Source: Thraustochytrium sp. TN22
Taxonomy: Eukaryota; Sar; Bigyra; Thraustochytrida; Thraustochytriidae
DNA: 64,000 nt
Direction: 5' to 3'
Assembly (NCBI GenBank): GCA_013306675.1
Contig: JABLUY010000026.1
Coordinates: 62,001 to 126,000 of the forward strand
Shown here one piece after another: positions 11,147 through 20,439 of this stretch. The notes below the pieces were generated by a model that saw only the letters and a program-made list of their open reading frames with translations, was not told the DNA's origin and did not search any database. Numbering within the stretch: position 1 is the stretch's first letter; each line of letters starts with the position of its first letter. The translations under genes and the position numbers were made by a program.

Positions 11147-11286
11147 CCAACACCAACACCAACACCAACACCATCCGCAACAACACAACCAACAGTCCTT
11201 CTTTCCTCACCTCGCTGCGCAAGGCTTTTTATCCTCTCCAATTCAATATCAGCACTCCTTCGCAGCATTGCAACGCCAGCAGCAGG

Positions 11287-11337
<51 letters not shown>

Positions 11338-13709
11338 AGCAGCAGCAACAACAACAACAACAACAACAACCACATCCACAACTACAACAACAGCTCCCAA
11401 TCGTGCAGGTCGCATCGCAACAAGCACAGCACCAGCAGCCGCAGTCACACTCGCACGGCTCCGGACTTGGCGTCTTGAGTCAGTCGATGATGCACGGGCA
11501 AGCAAGTCAAGCACAAGGCATGGACGGCAACACGCTGCAGAACGCCCTGGGTGCCTCATGGCCGCCCCTCAGTGGCATCCCTGGCTTTGCACCTGTCTTC
11601 CTGCAAAACGCCAACGGCCAGCTCGTCACCTCCCTTGTGGATCTGCGAGCCCTGTCTACCTTCTCCCAGAACTCCCCGTTCGCGCCACAAGGGCCGGCCA
11701 TGAGGACCGGATCAGGGCCTTCTCAGGGTGCGGCGGGATCCAACAGAAACAAGTCCGCGACGCAGCACGCGCGAATCTCCCTGCAAGCCGCCAGCATCAT
11801 GTCGTCGCTCGACGCGACCCTGGCCAAGGCGTCGCAGCGGGTCGCAACGCAAGCGAGCAAGGTTGACGACCTCACGCAGCAGGTCGGCCGCGTGCAACGT
11901 GCCGTTTCCTCCATGAAAAGACGCACGGTGCGCCGCAAGTTCAAGGCCGGCGAGTCCAACTCGAGCGGCTCGCGCACGTCCTACTCGTCCGTGTCCTCGC
12001 CCTCGGTCGCCTCGCCCGGTCAACGCCGCCGCGCACGTTTTAGCGCACAGGACGGCTCACGCTCCAGCGAGTCCGACGGCAACGAGCGCGCCGCGCAGGC
12101 ACCCGAGCAGCATGCCCGGCCTGCCGGTAGCGGGTCTGCGGGTTCCTCGTCCGCGACTCAGACGCAGGAGCGCAAGTCTGGCTCCGGGGCTGAACCAGCC
12201 TCGTGCGACGGCGCAGAGACCAAAACATCCTCGTCTGGCTCCGACAATGGTGGCTCGGGTTCGGGCTCCGGGTCGGGGTCGGGTTCGGGCTCCGGCTCTG
12301 GGGCAGGCGGCGGGCTGAGCTCTTGGCCTGGGTCCGGGTCCGGGTCCGGGTCCGGGTCTGGCAGCCGAGTCGCGCCTGCTCCGGCCTCCTCGCGCGCGCC
12401 TCCACAGCAGCAGGGCGGGCAGCAAGGCGGTCAGACGCAAGGTCAGCGCCAGAACAACAACGTGGACAAGGACCAGGACCAAGACCGTGACACGCACCAG
12501 GTCGAGAACCACAATGACGGTGCAAAGTCGTCTTCGTCACCAAACCGTGCGGAGCGCATTCGCCTCATGCGCATGAATCCCAAGGACAGCAGCGAGGAAT
12601 TGCTCGAGCTTCTTGCCAGCATGCGGATCACGTCCTCGGACCGGCACCGTCCCTCCTCGCGCGAGCGAGGAAAGCTCTTGCACGCTTACACGGACTCCTA
12701 CCTGCAGTATGGGGTGCTGGACCTGCGCGTCTTCCGCGCCTTTCACCGCGCCGGCTTCGACTTTGAGGTGCGCAACCCAGACGGCGAGACGCTGCTGCTG
12801 CGCGCGGCGCGCGGTCGCGACCGTGACCGCCTTTTACGCTTCCTCATCAACGAGTGCGGAGCGAACCTCAACAGCGTGGAACCTGGGTCGGGGGACACTG
12901 GCCTTCACCGCTACATCCGGCTCGGGCCCATTTACATGCTTACCGTCCAGGCCTTCCTGGACGCTGTACCAGCACCGCACGGGCCCTTCAAGGTCAACAT
13001 CGCCAACGCCAAGGGAAACACCGTCCTGCACGAGCTGCTTTTGCAGTTTTCGCGCATCGACGTCACAGATGAGCTCTGCGCCTCCTTCATTCGAATGCTC
13101 ACGCAGCGAAATTACAACTTTGCTGCTACCAACGGCGACGGGGAGACCGCGTTGGCACTCGCAGAGCGCGTCGCTTCGGCACGCCCTCCGCTGGCTGGTG
13201 CGCGCAAAACCTCGCGCAAGGCAGCCAACTCATCCGTGGCTACTTCCGCATCAACCATGACCACTTCGACGGGCTCCAGCCACTCGGGCGCGCCAGCCTC
13301 GTCGAAGGTCACAGGCTCGAACTCGGGCTCTGGTGTGAGTGTCGGCCTTGATGCTGTCTCGTCGTCCACGTCAGCAGCTGCCGTAGCGGCTGCTGCGGCT
13401 GCCAAGGGCTCCACCAGCACCAGCAGCAACAGCGGAAGCAGCAGCAGCAGCGGAAGCAAGAAGAACTCCAGTGCGTCCGGAAAGCGCTCCGCCGTCGGGA
13501 GCGACGTTGCCGCGGCATCAGCACACACAGATGCCCACGTTGAGCATCCGGTCATGCTACCGACCACAGTTGCCCTCCTCCATGCTGCTGCACAGCGGTC
13601 GGTCAGGGCATCCTTGCCGTCCGTGCCCTCAAAAGCTGCTGACGCATCCGCGTCTGTCGTCACAGCAGGAGCTGCGAAGAGGCGCAAGACACGATCGTCG
13701 AAGCCATAG
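10815..13709 (+). CDS. Poly-glutamine / ankyrin-repeat protein
   Basis: 964 residues from the ATG at 10815 (MWPSFPWAPQQ). The frame is open back to 10455, but that stretch is Arg/Ala/Pro-rich and probably leader. Residues ~15-210 are Gln-rich with several long CAG/CAA tracts interspersed with His and Pro. A helical segment at about 320-380 (ASIMSSLDATLAKASQRVATQ...) could be a coiled coil. A Gly-Ser tract occupies about 480-520. Ankyrin repeats span about 635-795, with recognisable 'NPDGETLLLRAARGRDRDRLL', 'NAKGNTVLHELLLQF' and 'NGDGETALALAERV' repeats. The tail is Ser/Ala-rich, ending in a basic patch (AKRRKTRSSKP) that resembles a nuclear localisation signal. The composition resembles a transcriptional regulator or scaffold; no DNA-binding fold is seen, so the role is open. 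Confidence 0.85.
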
Positions 13710-13796
13710 AGCGAAACGGAAAACCCTTCTTCATTACCGCGACACGCAGTCGTCACTCAGCTCTCGGCTCTCCCAACCGGGCAGCTCTCAGCTCTC

Positions 13797-16127
13797 TCAA
13801 GTCGATGTCGACGCGGACACAAATGCATGGGGCGCGAGGTCCGCGAGCATACTGGGGCGTATGCTTGTAATGTGACGTACCTTGCGCAGCAAGCGCGGCA
13901 TGACAATCCAGGCGGGCGGGACGCCGCAGTGCCTAAAAAAGGCGTCTGACTCTGAAATCTTCATCTTCTGGCCGTCGCGCACGCTTACGTAGTGCGTGCC
14001 ACTGTGAGCGAGCCGCGCCGCGCACAAGAAGAATGCCTTGCACACGCACCGCACTAGCGCGTCCGTATCCTCGCAGCACGAGAGCACCTGCAGCGCGCGA
14101 CTTCGGGCCAGGGCCTCGAGTCGCGTGGCCAAAGCCTTTCGTATCATCGCACAACGCTTCAGCGTCTGATGCTGGATGCCGAAATGCGCGCACCAGTCGC
14201 GCTGGCCGCCGGGCAACCCGACGCTCTCATTGTAGGCGTTAAACACATTCACATACATGACCAACTCTCCTTCGCGCGCGCCCAGCGCGCGGTAGCACTC
14301 TTCCATGCGCGCTGCCTGCCCCTTATTGCTGATGGTGCCGGTGAACAGCTGGCCGGTCTCTTGTGCCTCAAGCATCGCAGCCACGGTCAGCGCCTCCTCC
14401 GCGCAGCCCAGGTCCAGCGAGAGCACCAGGAGGCGCGCCAATGGCGGCGCTAGCGGCAGAAAGCACGCCATCTCGTGACCCATGGCCGTCAGTTCCGCCT
14501 GGTCGTCCACGGCCTCCAGCGCGTGCAGCGTGTCCAGGGCGCGCACCATGGCCACCGCCGGCGGCGGCGTCACGAACGGGAACCGCACTAGGTTTCGCAC
14601 GTGCAGACGCTTCAGCTGCAGGCAAACCGCTGCCAGGTCGCAGCGCGCGGCCTCGGGGCCCACCTCCTCGGGCAGCGAGGTGCTGCAGACGGCCTCTGGT
14701 GCAAGACGCAGCACAAGGTCCTTCGAAAAGCACGCACGCTGCCGCGCCTCCAGGCGCGTCACCGCTACCACGCCGCGCTCCTCCAGGCCGGTCTCCGCGT
14801 CCACCAGCGTGCGCTCCGTGAGGAGCGAGTCAATCACCACGCCCACGTCGTGCAGCGCCGCCGCCACTGACGTGCTCGACTCCAGCACAGAGTCCGCTAC
14901 AATGCAGTTGCGCCAGCCCGGCGCTGCGCGGCCCACCACAAACGGCAGGCTGCCCTGCGCCGCCGTCCACGTCAAGACGTTCAGGCTGCGGCAGCCCTCG
15001 CGATCGTGCAGCCTCTGGACGAGCTCTATCGCGATGCCCGCGGTCGGGACGAAGACCAGAATGTTGGCGTTCTCCGTCAGGTCGCGATCCGCGTGCAGCT
15101 GCGCGACGATATCGGCGCATTCGCGCAAGTAGTTCGAGGTCGGCACGCGCAGGTAAAGGATGCGCCGCGAGACACGCTCGCGCGGCGGCCGCACGTCCAC
15201 GAGCGCGCAGCGCGCGGCGCGCCCGCGGAAGAGACCCGCGGCCAGCTCCGCCGCCTTCTCCGTGCTCGCAAAGATCACCACGTGCAGGTCGCGGCGACTC
15301 AACACGATCTTGGCTAGGAGGCTCACAAGCATGTCGGTTTGCACAGTGCGCTGCTGGAAGTCGTCCACCACGATGAGCCCGAAGCGGGACAGCAGCGGGT
15401 CCTGGAGAACCTCCTGCACGAGCATGCAGTCGTGGAAGGTGGTCACCGGGCTCGCGGCGTTTTGCGAGAGACGCATCGCCTCGAAGCGCTCCACGTACCC
15501 GCCGCATCGCTCATCGCGCGCCAGGTTGCGCGCATGGTGCGGCACGGCCTCTGCACAGGCCATGCTGGGCGCCCCCCGCGGCACGCTGCGCAGCAACCTC
15601 CGGCACGCCGTCAGGCGCTCGCCGATCGCCACCGTCACCTGAATGCTCCGCGCCAGCTCCCAGACCTCCTCGGGCGACCTCCGCTCGGCCCTCGTCGCCA
15701 AGGCGTCCCTGTGGCACCTGCGCGACGCGTCGGCGTCCGCCTCTGCGTCGCCGACCTCGTCCCAGCGGCTGCCCAAGCCGCCTCTCCTCGCTCGTTTCCG
15801 GCGTTGCTCCTCGCGTCGCCGCTGCGCATCGTCCTGGTCGTCTTCGCTCTCGGACGAGCTCCTCCGCTCGTCGTCCTTGTGCTTGCGCTTGTGCTCCTTC
15901 TTCTCCTTCTTCTCCTTCTTCTTCTTCCTCCTCCTCTTCTTCTTCTCGTCCTTGTTCCCGTCCTTCTTCTTCGAGTTCTCCTCCTTTTTCTTCCTGTCTT
16001 TACCCTTCTTCTCCTTGCTCTCCTTGCGGGAGGCCGCCGGCGCGCGCGAGGGCTTGCGCTGGTCCGCGCCGTCGGGCCTGCGCAGCGCCAGCCCCAGGTT
16101 GCCGTCGCTGTCCTCGGGCAGCTCCAT
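13797..16127 (-). CDS. DEAH-box RNA helicase-like pseudoenzyme
   Basis: 776 residues from the ATG at 16127 (MELPEDSDGNLG). Residues ~35-95 are extremely Lys-rich, like N-termini of splicing DEAH helicases. The remainder aligns by eye with the DHX15/DHX16 core, but every catalytic motif is altered: the Walker A equivalent reads IGERLTACR (about 168-176) instead of GETGSGKT; the DEAH box reads VVDDFQQRT (about 253-261); motif VI reads RQRACFSKD (about 461-469) with no QRxGRxGR. The C-terminal ratchet/winged-helix region (about 530-610) and OB-fold (about 696-770, with 'FFLCAARL' and 'LADLAPHAF') are well kept. ATPase activity is therefore unlikely; a structural or RNA/G-patch-binding role is inferred. 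Stops of this gene and the ankyrin gene are 87 bp apart. Confidence 0.82.
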   Translation of the reverse strand: MELPEDSDGNLGLALRRPDGADQRKPSRAPAASRKESKEKKGKDRKKKEENSKKKDGNKDEKKKRRRKKKKEKKEKKEHKRKHKDDERRSSSESEDDQDDAQRRREEQRRKRARRGGLGSRWDEVGDAEADADASRRCHRDALATRAERRSPEEVWELARSIQVTVAIGERLTACRRLLRSVPRGAPSMACAEAVPHHARNLARDERCGGYVERFEAMRLSQNAASPVTTFHDCMLVQEVLQDPLLSRFGLIVVDDFQQRTVQTDMLVSLLAKIVLSRRDLHVVIFASTEKAAELAAGLFRGRAARCALVDVRPPRERVSRRILYLRVPTSNYLRECADIVAQLHADRDLTENANILVFVPTAGIAIELVQRLHDREGCRSLNVLTWTAAQGSLPFVVGRAAPGWRNCIVADSVLESSTSVAAALHDVGVVIDSLLTERTLVDAETGLEERGVVAVTRLEARQRACFSKDLVLRLAPEAVCSTSLPEEVGPEAARCDLAAVCLQLKRLHVRNLVRFPFVTPPPAVAMVRALDTLHALEAVDDQAELTAMGHEMACFLPLAPPLARLLVLSLDLGCAEEALTVAAMLEAQETGQLFTGTISNKGQAARMEECYRALGAREGELVMYVNVFNAYNESVGLPGGQRDWCAHFGIQHQTLKRCAMIRKALATRLEALARSRALQVLSCCEDTDALVRCVCKAFFLCAARLAHSGTHYVSVRDGQKMKISESDAFFRHCGVPPAWIVMPRLLRKVRHITSIRPSMLADLAPHAFVSASTST

Positions 16128-16343
16128 GGCGTCGGGCTGCGCGGCCACGAGGCAGCCTGAGCGGCGCGGATGCAGGTCTGCATGCGCCGGCTGCTGCTCG
16201 CGGGAGGGCTCGGAGCGCGCGGGGCGCGGCCGGCGGCCGGCCGGGTCCTGTGCGGCACTCCCTGCGGCGCGACGCTCCCTGCGCGGCCCTCGGAGCGCGC
16301 TCGGGGCGCGCTCCTGCGCGGCGAGGGGCCCGGGGCGCCAGCC
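16128..16343. promoter_or_regulatory. Compact divergent promoter region, possible leader-coding
   Basis: Only 216 bp separate the favoured ATGs of the pseudo-helicase (16127) and the TRM10-SDR gene (16344). If the in-frame upstream ATGs at 16170 or 16182 are used, the gap shrinks to about 42-54 bp and most of this segment encodes a leader. Both genes must share control sequences in or around it, or initiate inside each other's 5' regions. It contains a palindromic GGCCGG cluster near 16228-16245. Confidence 0.5.
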
Positions 16344-18212
16344 ATGGCGACCACTGGCGACGCGGACGCGGCGACGTCCTCGCGCGAAGCGAGGATCGAG
16401 CAGCGGCGCGAGGCGTACGAGGAGGCCCGCGTGGCCGTGGAGACGCGGCACAAGGAGATGCTCGAAGAGCTGGCCAAATCGGAGTCAAAGAAGGCCGTCA
16501 AGCGCAAGGTGGCCTCGCTCATACGCGCCGAGCTGGCCCAGCAGAAGAAGGCCGCGCAGCAGAAGAAGCGCCAGCGCGTGGAGGGAACCGGGGAGGCCGA
16601 GCACCAGGACGAGGGCAAGTCGCGCGACGGCAAGGCCTCGGGAGGCCAGAGCGAGCACCAATCCACGCGCCTCCTGCGGCGGCACGCCAGGACCGCCGTG
16701 CCGCAACTGGTTGCCGCGCACCCGCGCATCGTGATCGACATGGAGTTCGCGCAGTCGCTGCCGTTGAACGTGCGCAACAGCCTGTACCACCAGCTAAACA
16801 ACGTTTATGGCACAAACCGGCCAACGTGGCGGCCGAGCAAGGTCATGCTCGTGGGCATGACGCAGGAGCTGCAGAAGGAGCTCTCGGCGCGCCAGCCGGC
16901 CGAGATCTGGGAGGACCGCGGCGACCTGAGCGTCCATTCGGAGCCCTTCAACGAGGTGCTGACGCGCGAGGAGGCCGTGTACCTGTCGGCGGATGCCGAG
17001 GAGACGCTGACGACCTTTGACCCAGCCAAGGCATACATCATCGGCGGCATCGTGGACCGCAACAGCCAAAAGGGCGCCGCCCAGAACAAGGCGGCGGCGC
17101 TTGGCTACGCAACGGCCAAGCTGCCTATGGACGAGTACTTTGCGCGCAAGAATCGCACTGAAGGGAAGAAGGTGCTCACGGTAAATCAGGTGGGCGCCAT
17201 TGTGCGCGACTTTCGCGCAACCGGCTCCTGGGACTACGCGCTGGACCGCAACGCGCCACACCGCCTCAACGCCACGACCAAACTTGCCATGCGGGCCGCC
17301 AATCAGCCCACAAATGCGGTGCATGACAAGGACGGCAGCTGGTTTTACCCGGACAACAAGCCACGCGTGGCGCTTGTGGCCGGCGCCTCATCCGGCCTCG
17401 GCCTGGCTTGGGCACGTCGCCTGCGCGAGGAGGGCTGGTCGGTGATTATGGTGGCACGCGACGCCGCGCGCCTGGACGAGGCGGCCGCCGAGGTGCGCGC
17501 CGTGCAGCCACTGCGCAAGTCACGGGCCGCCGCGACCGTGGACCCGCTCGTGTGGACGACCGAGGCGGACTGCACGGACTGGGGCCAGGTGGCGCGCCTC
17601 GCGCTTGTCGTCACCGCAAACCTGGCGGGCTTGGACGGCCTGGTACTCGCAGCAGGCACCTTTCGGTGGGATACGGAGGAGGACCTGGTCCGGGACCCTG
17701 CGTTTTTGCAGACGCAGAACCTGCTCTCCAAGACGCTCGTGGCGCGCGGTCTGCTGCAGCTGCTAGATCCGCGCCTGCGGTACCGGCAGAATACTGAAGA
17801 GGTGCTCGCGACGCTGGCCAAGGGCGGCACGCCGGAGTTCACTCTGCCGGATCCCGAGGACGGCGACGGCGACGATAGCCAGGATGAGCCGAAATTTGTC
17901 GTGGTGCTAGGCTCTGACGCCGGCACGCCAGACTTTGCGGAGCGCGTGCAGGACGTGGAGGACGAGAAGGCGTATATCGCGGCGATGCGGGGCGTGCGGC
18001 TGTGGACGCACAAGCTCGCCACGGAGGTGAGTGAGCGCGCCAGGCACGTCCAGGTGGTCCTGGACGAGCCGCCGCTGGTGGACACGCCGCTTGCGCGCCG
18101 CGAATTTGCGCGTCTACCCGTGGACTGGTCGACTGTGCCCAAGCCGGCGGAGATCGTCGGCAAGGCCATGACGGCGCTGAGCAAGGTCTTTGGTGGCAGA
18201 GTAGAAAAATGA
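16344..18212 (+). CDS. TRM10 tRNA methyltransferase fused to short-chain dehydrogenase
   Basis: 622 residues from the ATG at 16344, or 680 from 16170 with an Arg-rich leader (MRRLLLAGGLGARGARPA...) that looks like a mitochondrial presequence. A basic coiled region (about 10-95) precedes a SPOUT-class TRM10 domain (about 129-310): 'IVIDMEFAQSLPLNVRNSLY', 'AYIIGGIVDRN' with Asp238 at the position of the catalytic Asp, and 'KVLTVNQV'. TRM10 enzymes make m1G or m1A at tRNA position 9. From about residue 341 an SDR (Rossmann) domain follows in the same frame: nucleotide motif GASSGLG (347-353), AAG, and a Ser-Asp-Ala-Gly turn, but the catalytic Tyr-x-x-x-Lys reads YIAAM (544-548), so the Lys is missing. 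In humans TRMT10C and HSD17B10 form a complex with the same two folds. No splice signals lie between the domains, so they appear to be one polypeptide. Confidence 0.88.
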   Translation: MATTGDADAATSSREARIEQRREAYEEARVAVETRHKEMLEELAKSESKKAVKRKVASLIRAELAQQKKAAQQKKRQRVEGTGEAEHQDEGKSRDGKASGGQSEHQSTRLLRRHARTAVPQLVAAHPRIVIDMEFAQSLPLNVRNSLYHQLNNVYGTNRPTWRPSKVMLVGMTQELQKELSARQPAEIWEDRGDLSVHSEPFNEVLTREEAVYLSADAEETLTTFDPAKAYIIGGIVDRNSQKGAAQNKAAALGYATAKLPMDEYFARKNRTEGKKVLTVNQVGAIVRDFRATGSWDYALDRNAPHRLNATTKLAMRAANQPTNAVHDKDGSWFYPDNKPRVALVAGASSGLGLAWARRLREEGWSVIMVARDAARLDEAAAEVRAVQPLRKSRAAATVDPLVWTTEADCTDWGQVARLALVVTANLAGLDGLVLAAGTFRWDTEEDLVRDPAFLQTQNLLSKTLVARGLLQLLDPRLRYRQNTEEVLATLAKGGTPEFTLPDPEDGDGDDSQDEPKFVVVLGSDAGTPDFAERVQDVEDEKAYIAAMRGVRLWTHKLATEVSERARHVQVVLDEPPLVDTPLARREFARLPVDWSTVPKPAEIVGKAMTALSKVFGGRVEK

Positions 18213-18603
18213 ATGAAGTGACGGAGGTGATGTGGAGGGAGGGGTGAAGAGGCCGGTAGGCTACAATTCGGCTGGCGCAGCTTTCACAGCTGGCTGGCGG
18301 AGCGTCGGGACTTTCTTTTCTCTAGCTTTGCGTCGCGTTGCATTGCATTGCGTTGCGTTGCGTTGCGTTGCGTTGCGTTGCGTTGCGTTGCGTTGCGTTG
18401 CGTTGCGTTGCGTTGCGTTGCGTTGCGTTGCGTTGCGTTGCGTTGCGTTGCGTTGCGTTGCGTTGCGTTGCGTTGCGTTGCTTTGCGTTGCGTTGCGTAG
18501 TGTTGCAATGTGTCTTGTCAATGTTCTTGTCGCGTGCAGTGAGTGCTCGTGACAGTTTGCCTGATAGGACGATTCTCTTGTGTCGTACACACGAAGAACA
18601 ATC
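18213..18603. other. Convergent 3' gap with GTTGC pentamer array
   Basis: The gap between two convergent stop codons. Apart from the pentamer array at 18328-18498 I see no gene or RNA structure; it should hold both polyadenylation regions. Confidence 0.5.
18328..18498. repeat. GTTGC pentamer array
   Basis: About 33 nearly perfect tandem GTTGC units, with a few GCATT and CTTTG variants at the edges. It lies between convergent genes. The reverse-strand frame reads a repeated Asn-Ala-Thr-Gln-Arg string only because of the pentamer; it is not a gene. Confidence 0.92.
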
Positions 18604-20253
18604 TCACTCGGGCATGGCATTGGTGAGTAGATCAATGGCCACGCGCGCACCATGCATGAAGGGGTAGGCGGCGGCCCACTCGGGCAAGGAGTGTGTGGCC
18701 ACCTCGGCGACGCCATGGTGAATAGGGTGAGTGGCAGTGCCGCGAAAGATGAGGGCGTCGCCGCTCGACATGACGACGCGCGTGCTGTTGATCGTAACAA
18801 CGGCGTCCTCGCCGAGGCTGATGATTGCGTTGCAAGCGTCCCGGAGCACCGGGCGCGGCTCCTCGACGCAGCCGTGTACAAAGCACTGAAGCTGCGCCTC
18901 GCGATGGGCGTTGACGGCCGAGGTGCACTCGCGCAGCATGCGGAGGGCCTCCTGCTTGTCGGCCGGGTCCGTGTGCGGCGAGAGCTCCAGCGCAGCCCGC
19001 GCGGCCGAGAGCGTGTTTTCAAAGTGCGCTGCCCACGAGTCGGCGTGCAGGGGCAGCGAAAACGCCGGGAAGCTCATTCGCAGCCCGTCGCCGATCTGGA
19101 GCAGGGGCGCCATGCGACAAAGGTGCGTGGACGCATACGTGGCTTCGAAGACAGCCTTGCCCAAGTCGCCGCAGTAGTTGCGCAGCAACACAATGGGCGC
19201 ATGATGCTGGCGGCGCGGCTGCATGAGGACCAGGTCGGTCCGTGTAAAGGGTGTGCCGCGCTCCGCCAACATGCGCGCGCGCTCGTTCAGGTCCTCCATC
19301 TGCATCTGGTAGCGGTCCTCCGCCAGGCGCGGCGGCACGCGCACCTGGATGATCTCGCTCTGCATGGACCCATACGCCTGCATGGTCGCCACAGCACGCT
19401 GCACGATGAGCACCGTGCCGTTGTGCGCGCCGGCAGCCAGCAGCGAGCGCGAGCCGTCCGTCTCGCGCCGCAGGTGCGCCGGCTGGAAGCTGGCCATGGA
19501 CAGCACGAAGTCGCCGTGCTCCAGCACGGACGGCTCTCGCGCCACCACGGCGTCAAAGAGGTCCGCCACTGTCGCTGTGTTGGGCAGGCTCACCACCATG
19601 GCGCGCCGCCGGTCGTCCACCAGCACACGCATGGTGATGGCGTTGGCGGCGCCAAAGGCCAGGCTACCGACGTTCGCGTCCGGCGGCCCGCGCACATCCA
19701 CACAGCTCTCGATCCACCGCACCGTGTCCAGCGCTGCGTCCACGCTGGACCGACCGTCGCTCATGCGTGCCGGCCGCCCGTCGAACTCGATCTCGTGGAT
19801 GTTCTTCATGGACGGCCGCCACCCCGTGGCCATGAGCAGCCGCATCACCGACCCAAAGTGCGTCTCGAAGCATGAGTTCTGCAGGCTGCCCACGCGGATC
19901 GCCAGCGGCTGGCCCGTCTGCGCGCGCTCCAGCAGCCCGCGCAGCGACCCCATCATGGTGCGGATCCCGATCATCCACCGCGCGTTCACGCGGTCCAGCA
20001 GCGACGACAGCTGCGCGGTCGCCTCCTGCACCAGGCCCTCCGTCACCGCCGCTTCTGCCGCTTCTGCCGCCGCCTGCTGGTCCTGCTGCACGTCCTGCTG
20101 CTGGTACTGTTGGTGCTGCTGGTGCTGCTGGTGCTGCAGCTGCTGCGCCTCCTGCCCCTGTTGCGGCTGGCCGTGCACCTGCTGGCCGTCCAGGCCTTGC
20201 GCGGGCGGCGCTGGCGGCGGCAGCACGCTCGCGGGCGGCTGCCCAATCACCAT
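18604..20253 (-). CDS. Ubiquitin-like / AlkB-like domain protein
   Basis: 549 residues from the ATG at 20253. The frame is open about 590 bases further upstream without an ATG, and the nearest 60 codons (acidic Asp-Ala run, then KRRRGDPVV) look coding, so a spliced 5' exon is possible. After a Gln-rich N-terminus, a helical segment (about 80-160) is followed by a ubiquitin-fold-like region (about 205-295; 'MRVLVDDRRRAMVVSLPNTA' to 'GTVLIVQRA'). The last ~100 residues resemble the double-stranded beta-helix of AlkB-type 2-oxoglutarate/Fe(II) oxygenases: 'NAIISLGEDAVVTIN', 'SSGDALIFRGTATHPIHHGV'. The distal His is present, but the proximal HxD site reads HGC, so iron binding is doubtful. Assignment is by eye and the enzyme class is tentative. 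Confidence 0.65.
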   Translation of the reverse strand: MVIGQPPASVLPPPAPPAQGLDGQQVHGQPQQGQEAQQLQHQQHQQHQQYQQQDVQQDQQAAAEAAEAAVTEGLVQEATAQLSSLLDRVNARWMIGIRTMMGSLRGLLERAQTGQPLAIRVGSLQNSCFETHFGSVMRLLMATGWRPSMKNIHEIEFDGRPARMSDGRSSVDAALDTVRWIESCVDVRGPPDANVGSLAFGAANAITMRVLVDDRRRAMVVSLPNTATVADLFDAVVAREPSVLEHGDFVLSMASFQPAHLRRETDGSRSLLAAGAHNGTVLIVQRAVATMQAYGSMQSEIIQVRVPPRLAEDRYQMQMEDLNERARMLAERGTPFTRTDLVLMQPRRQHHAPIVLLRNYCGDLGKAVFEATYASTHLCRMAPLLQIGDGLRMSFPAFSLPLHADSWAAHFENTLSAARAALELSPHTDPADKQEALRMLRECTSAVNAHREAQLQCFVHGCVEEPRPVLRDACNAIISLGEDAVVTINSTRVVMSSGDALIFRGTATHPIHHGVAEVATHSLPEWAAAYPFMHGARVAIDLLTNAMPE

Positions 20254-20396
20254 CAGGTCCTCGTGGTCCGCCGCGCCGTGTCCGTTCGCGCCGCCCTCGA
20301 GCGCCAGCACCACCGGGTCGCCGCGCCGGCGCTTCGCCTCGGAGTCTGCATCCCACGCGGCCGCCTCGCCGTCGGCGTCGGCGTCGGCCTCGGCCT

Positions 20397-20439
<43 letters not shown>

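Noticed and set aside
18328-18498. Telomere-like or CRISPR-like array
   Set aside because: The GTTGC pentamer is not a known telomeric repeat, and there are no unique spacers as in CRISPR.
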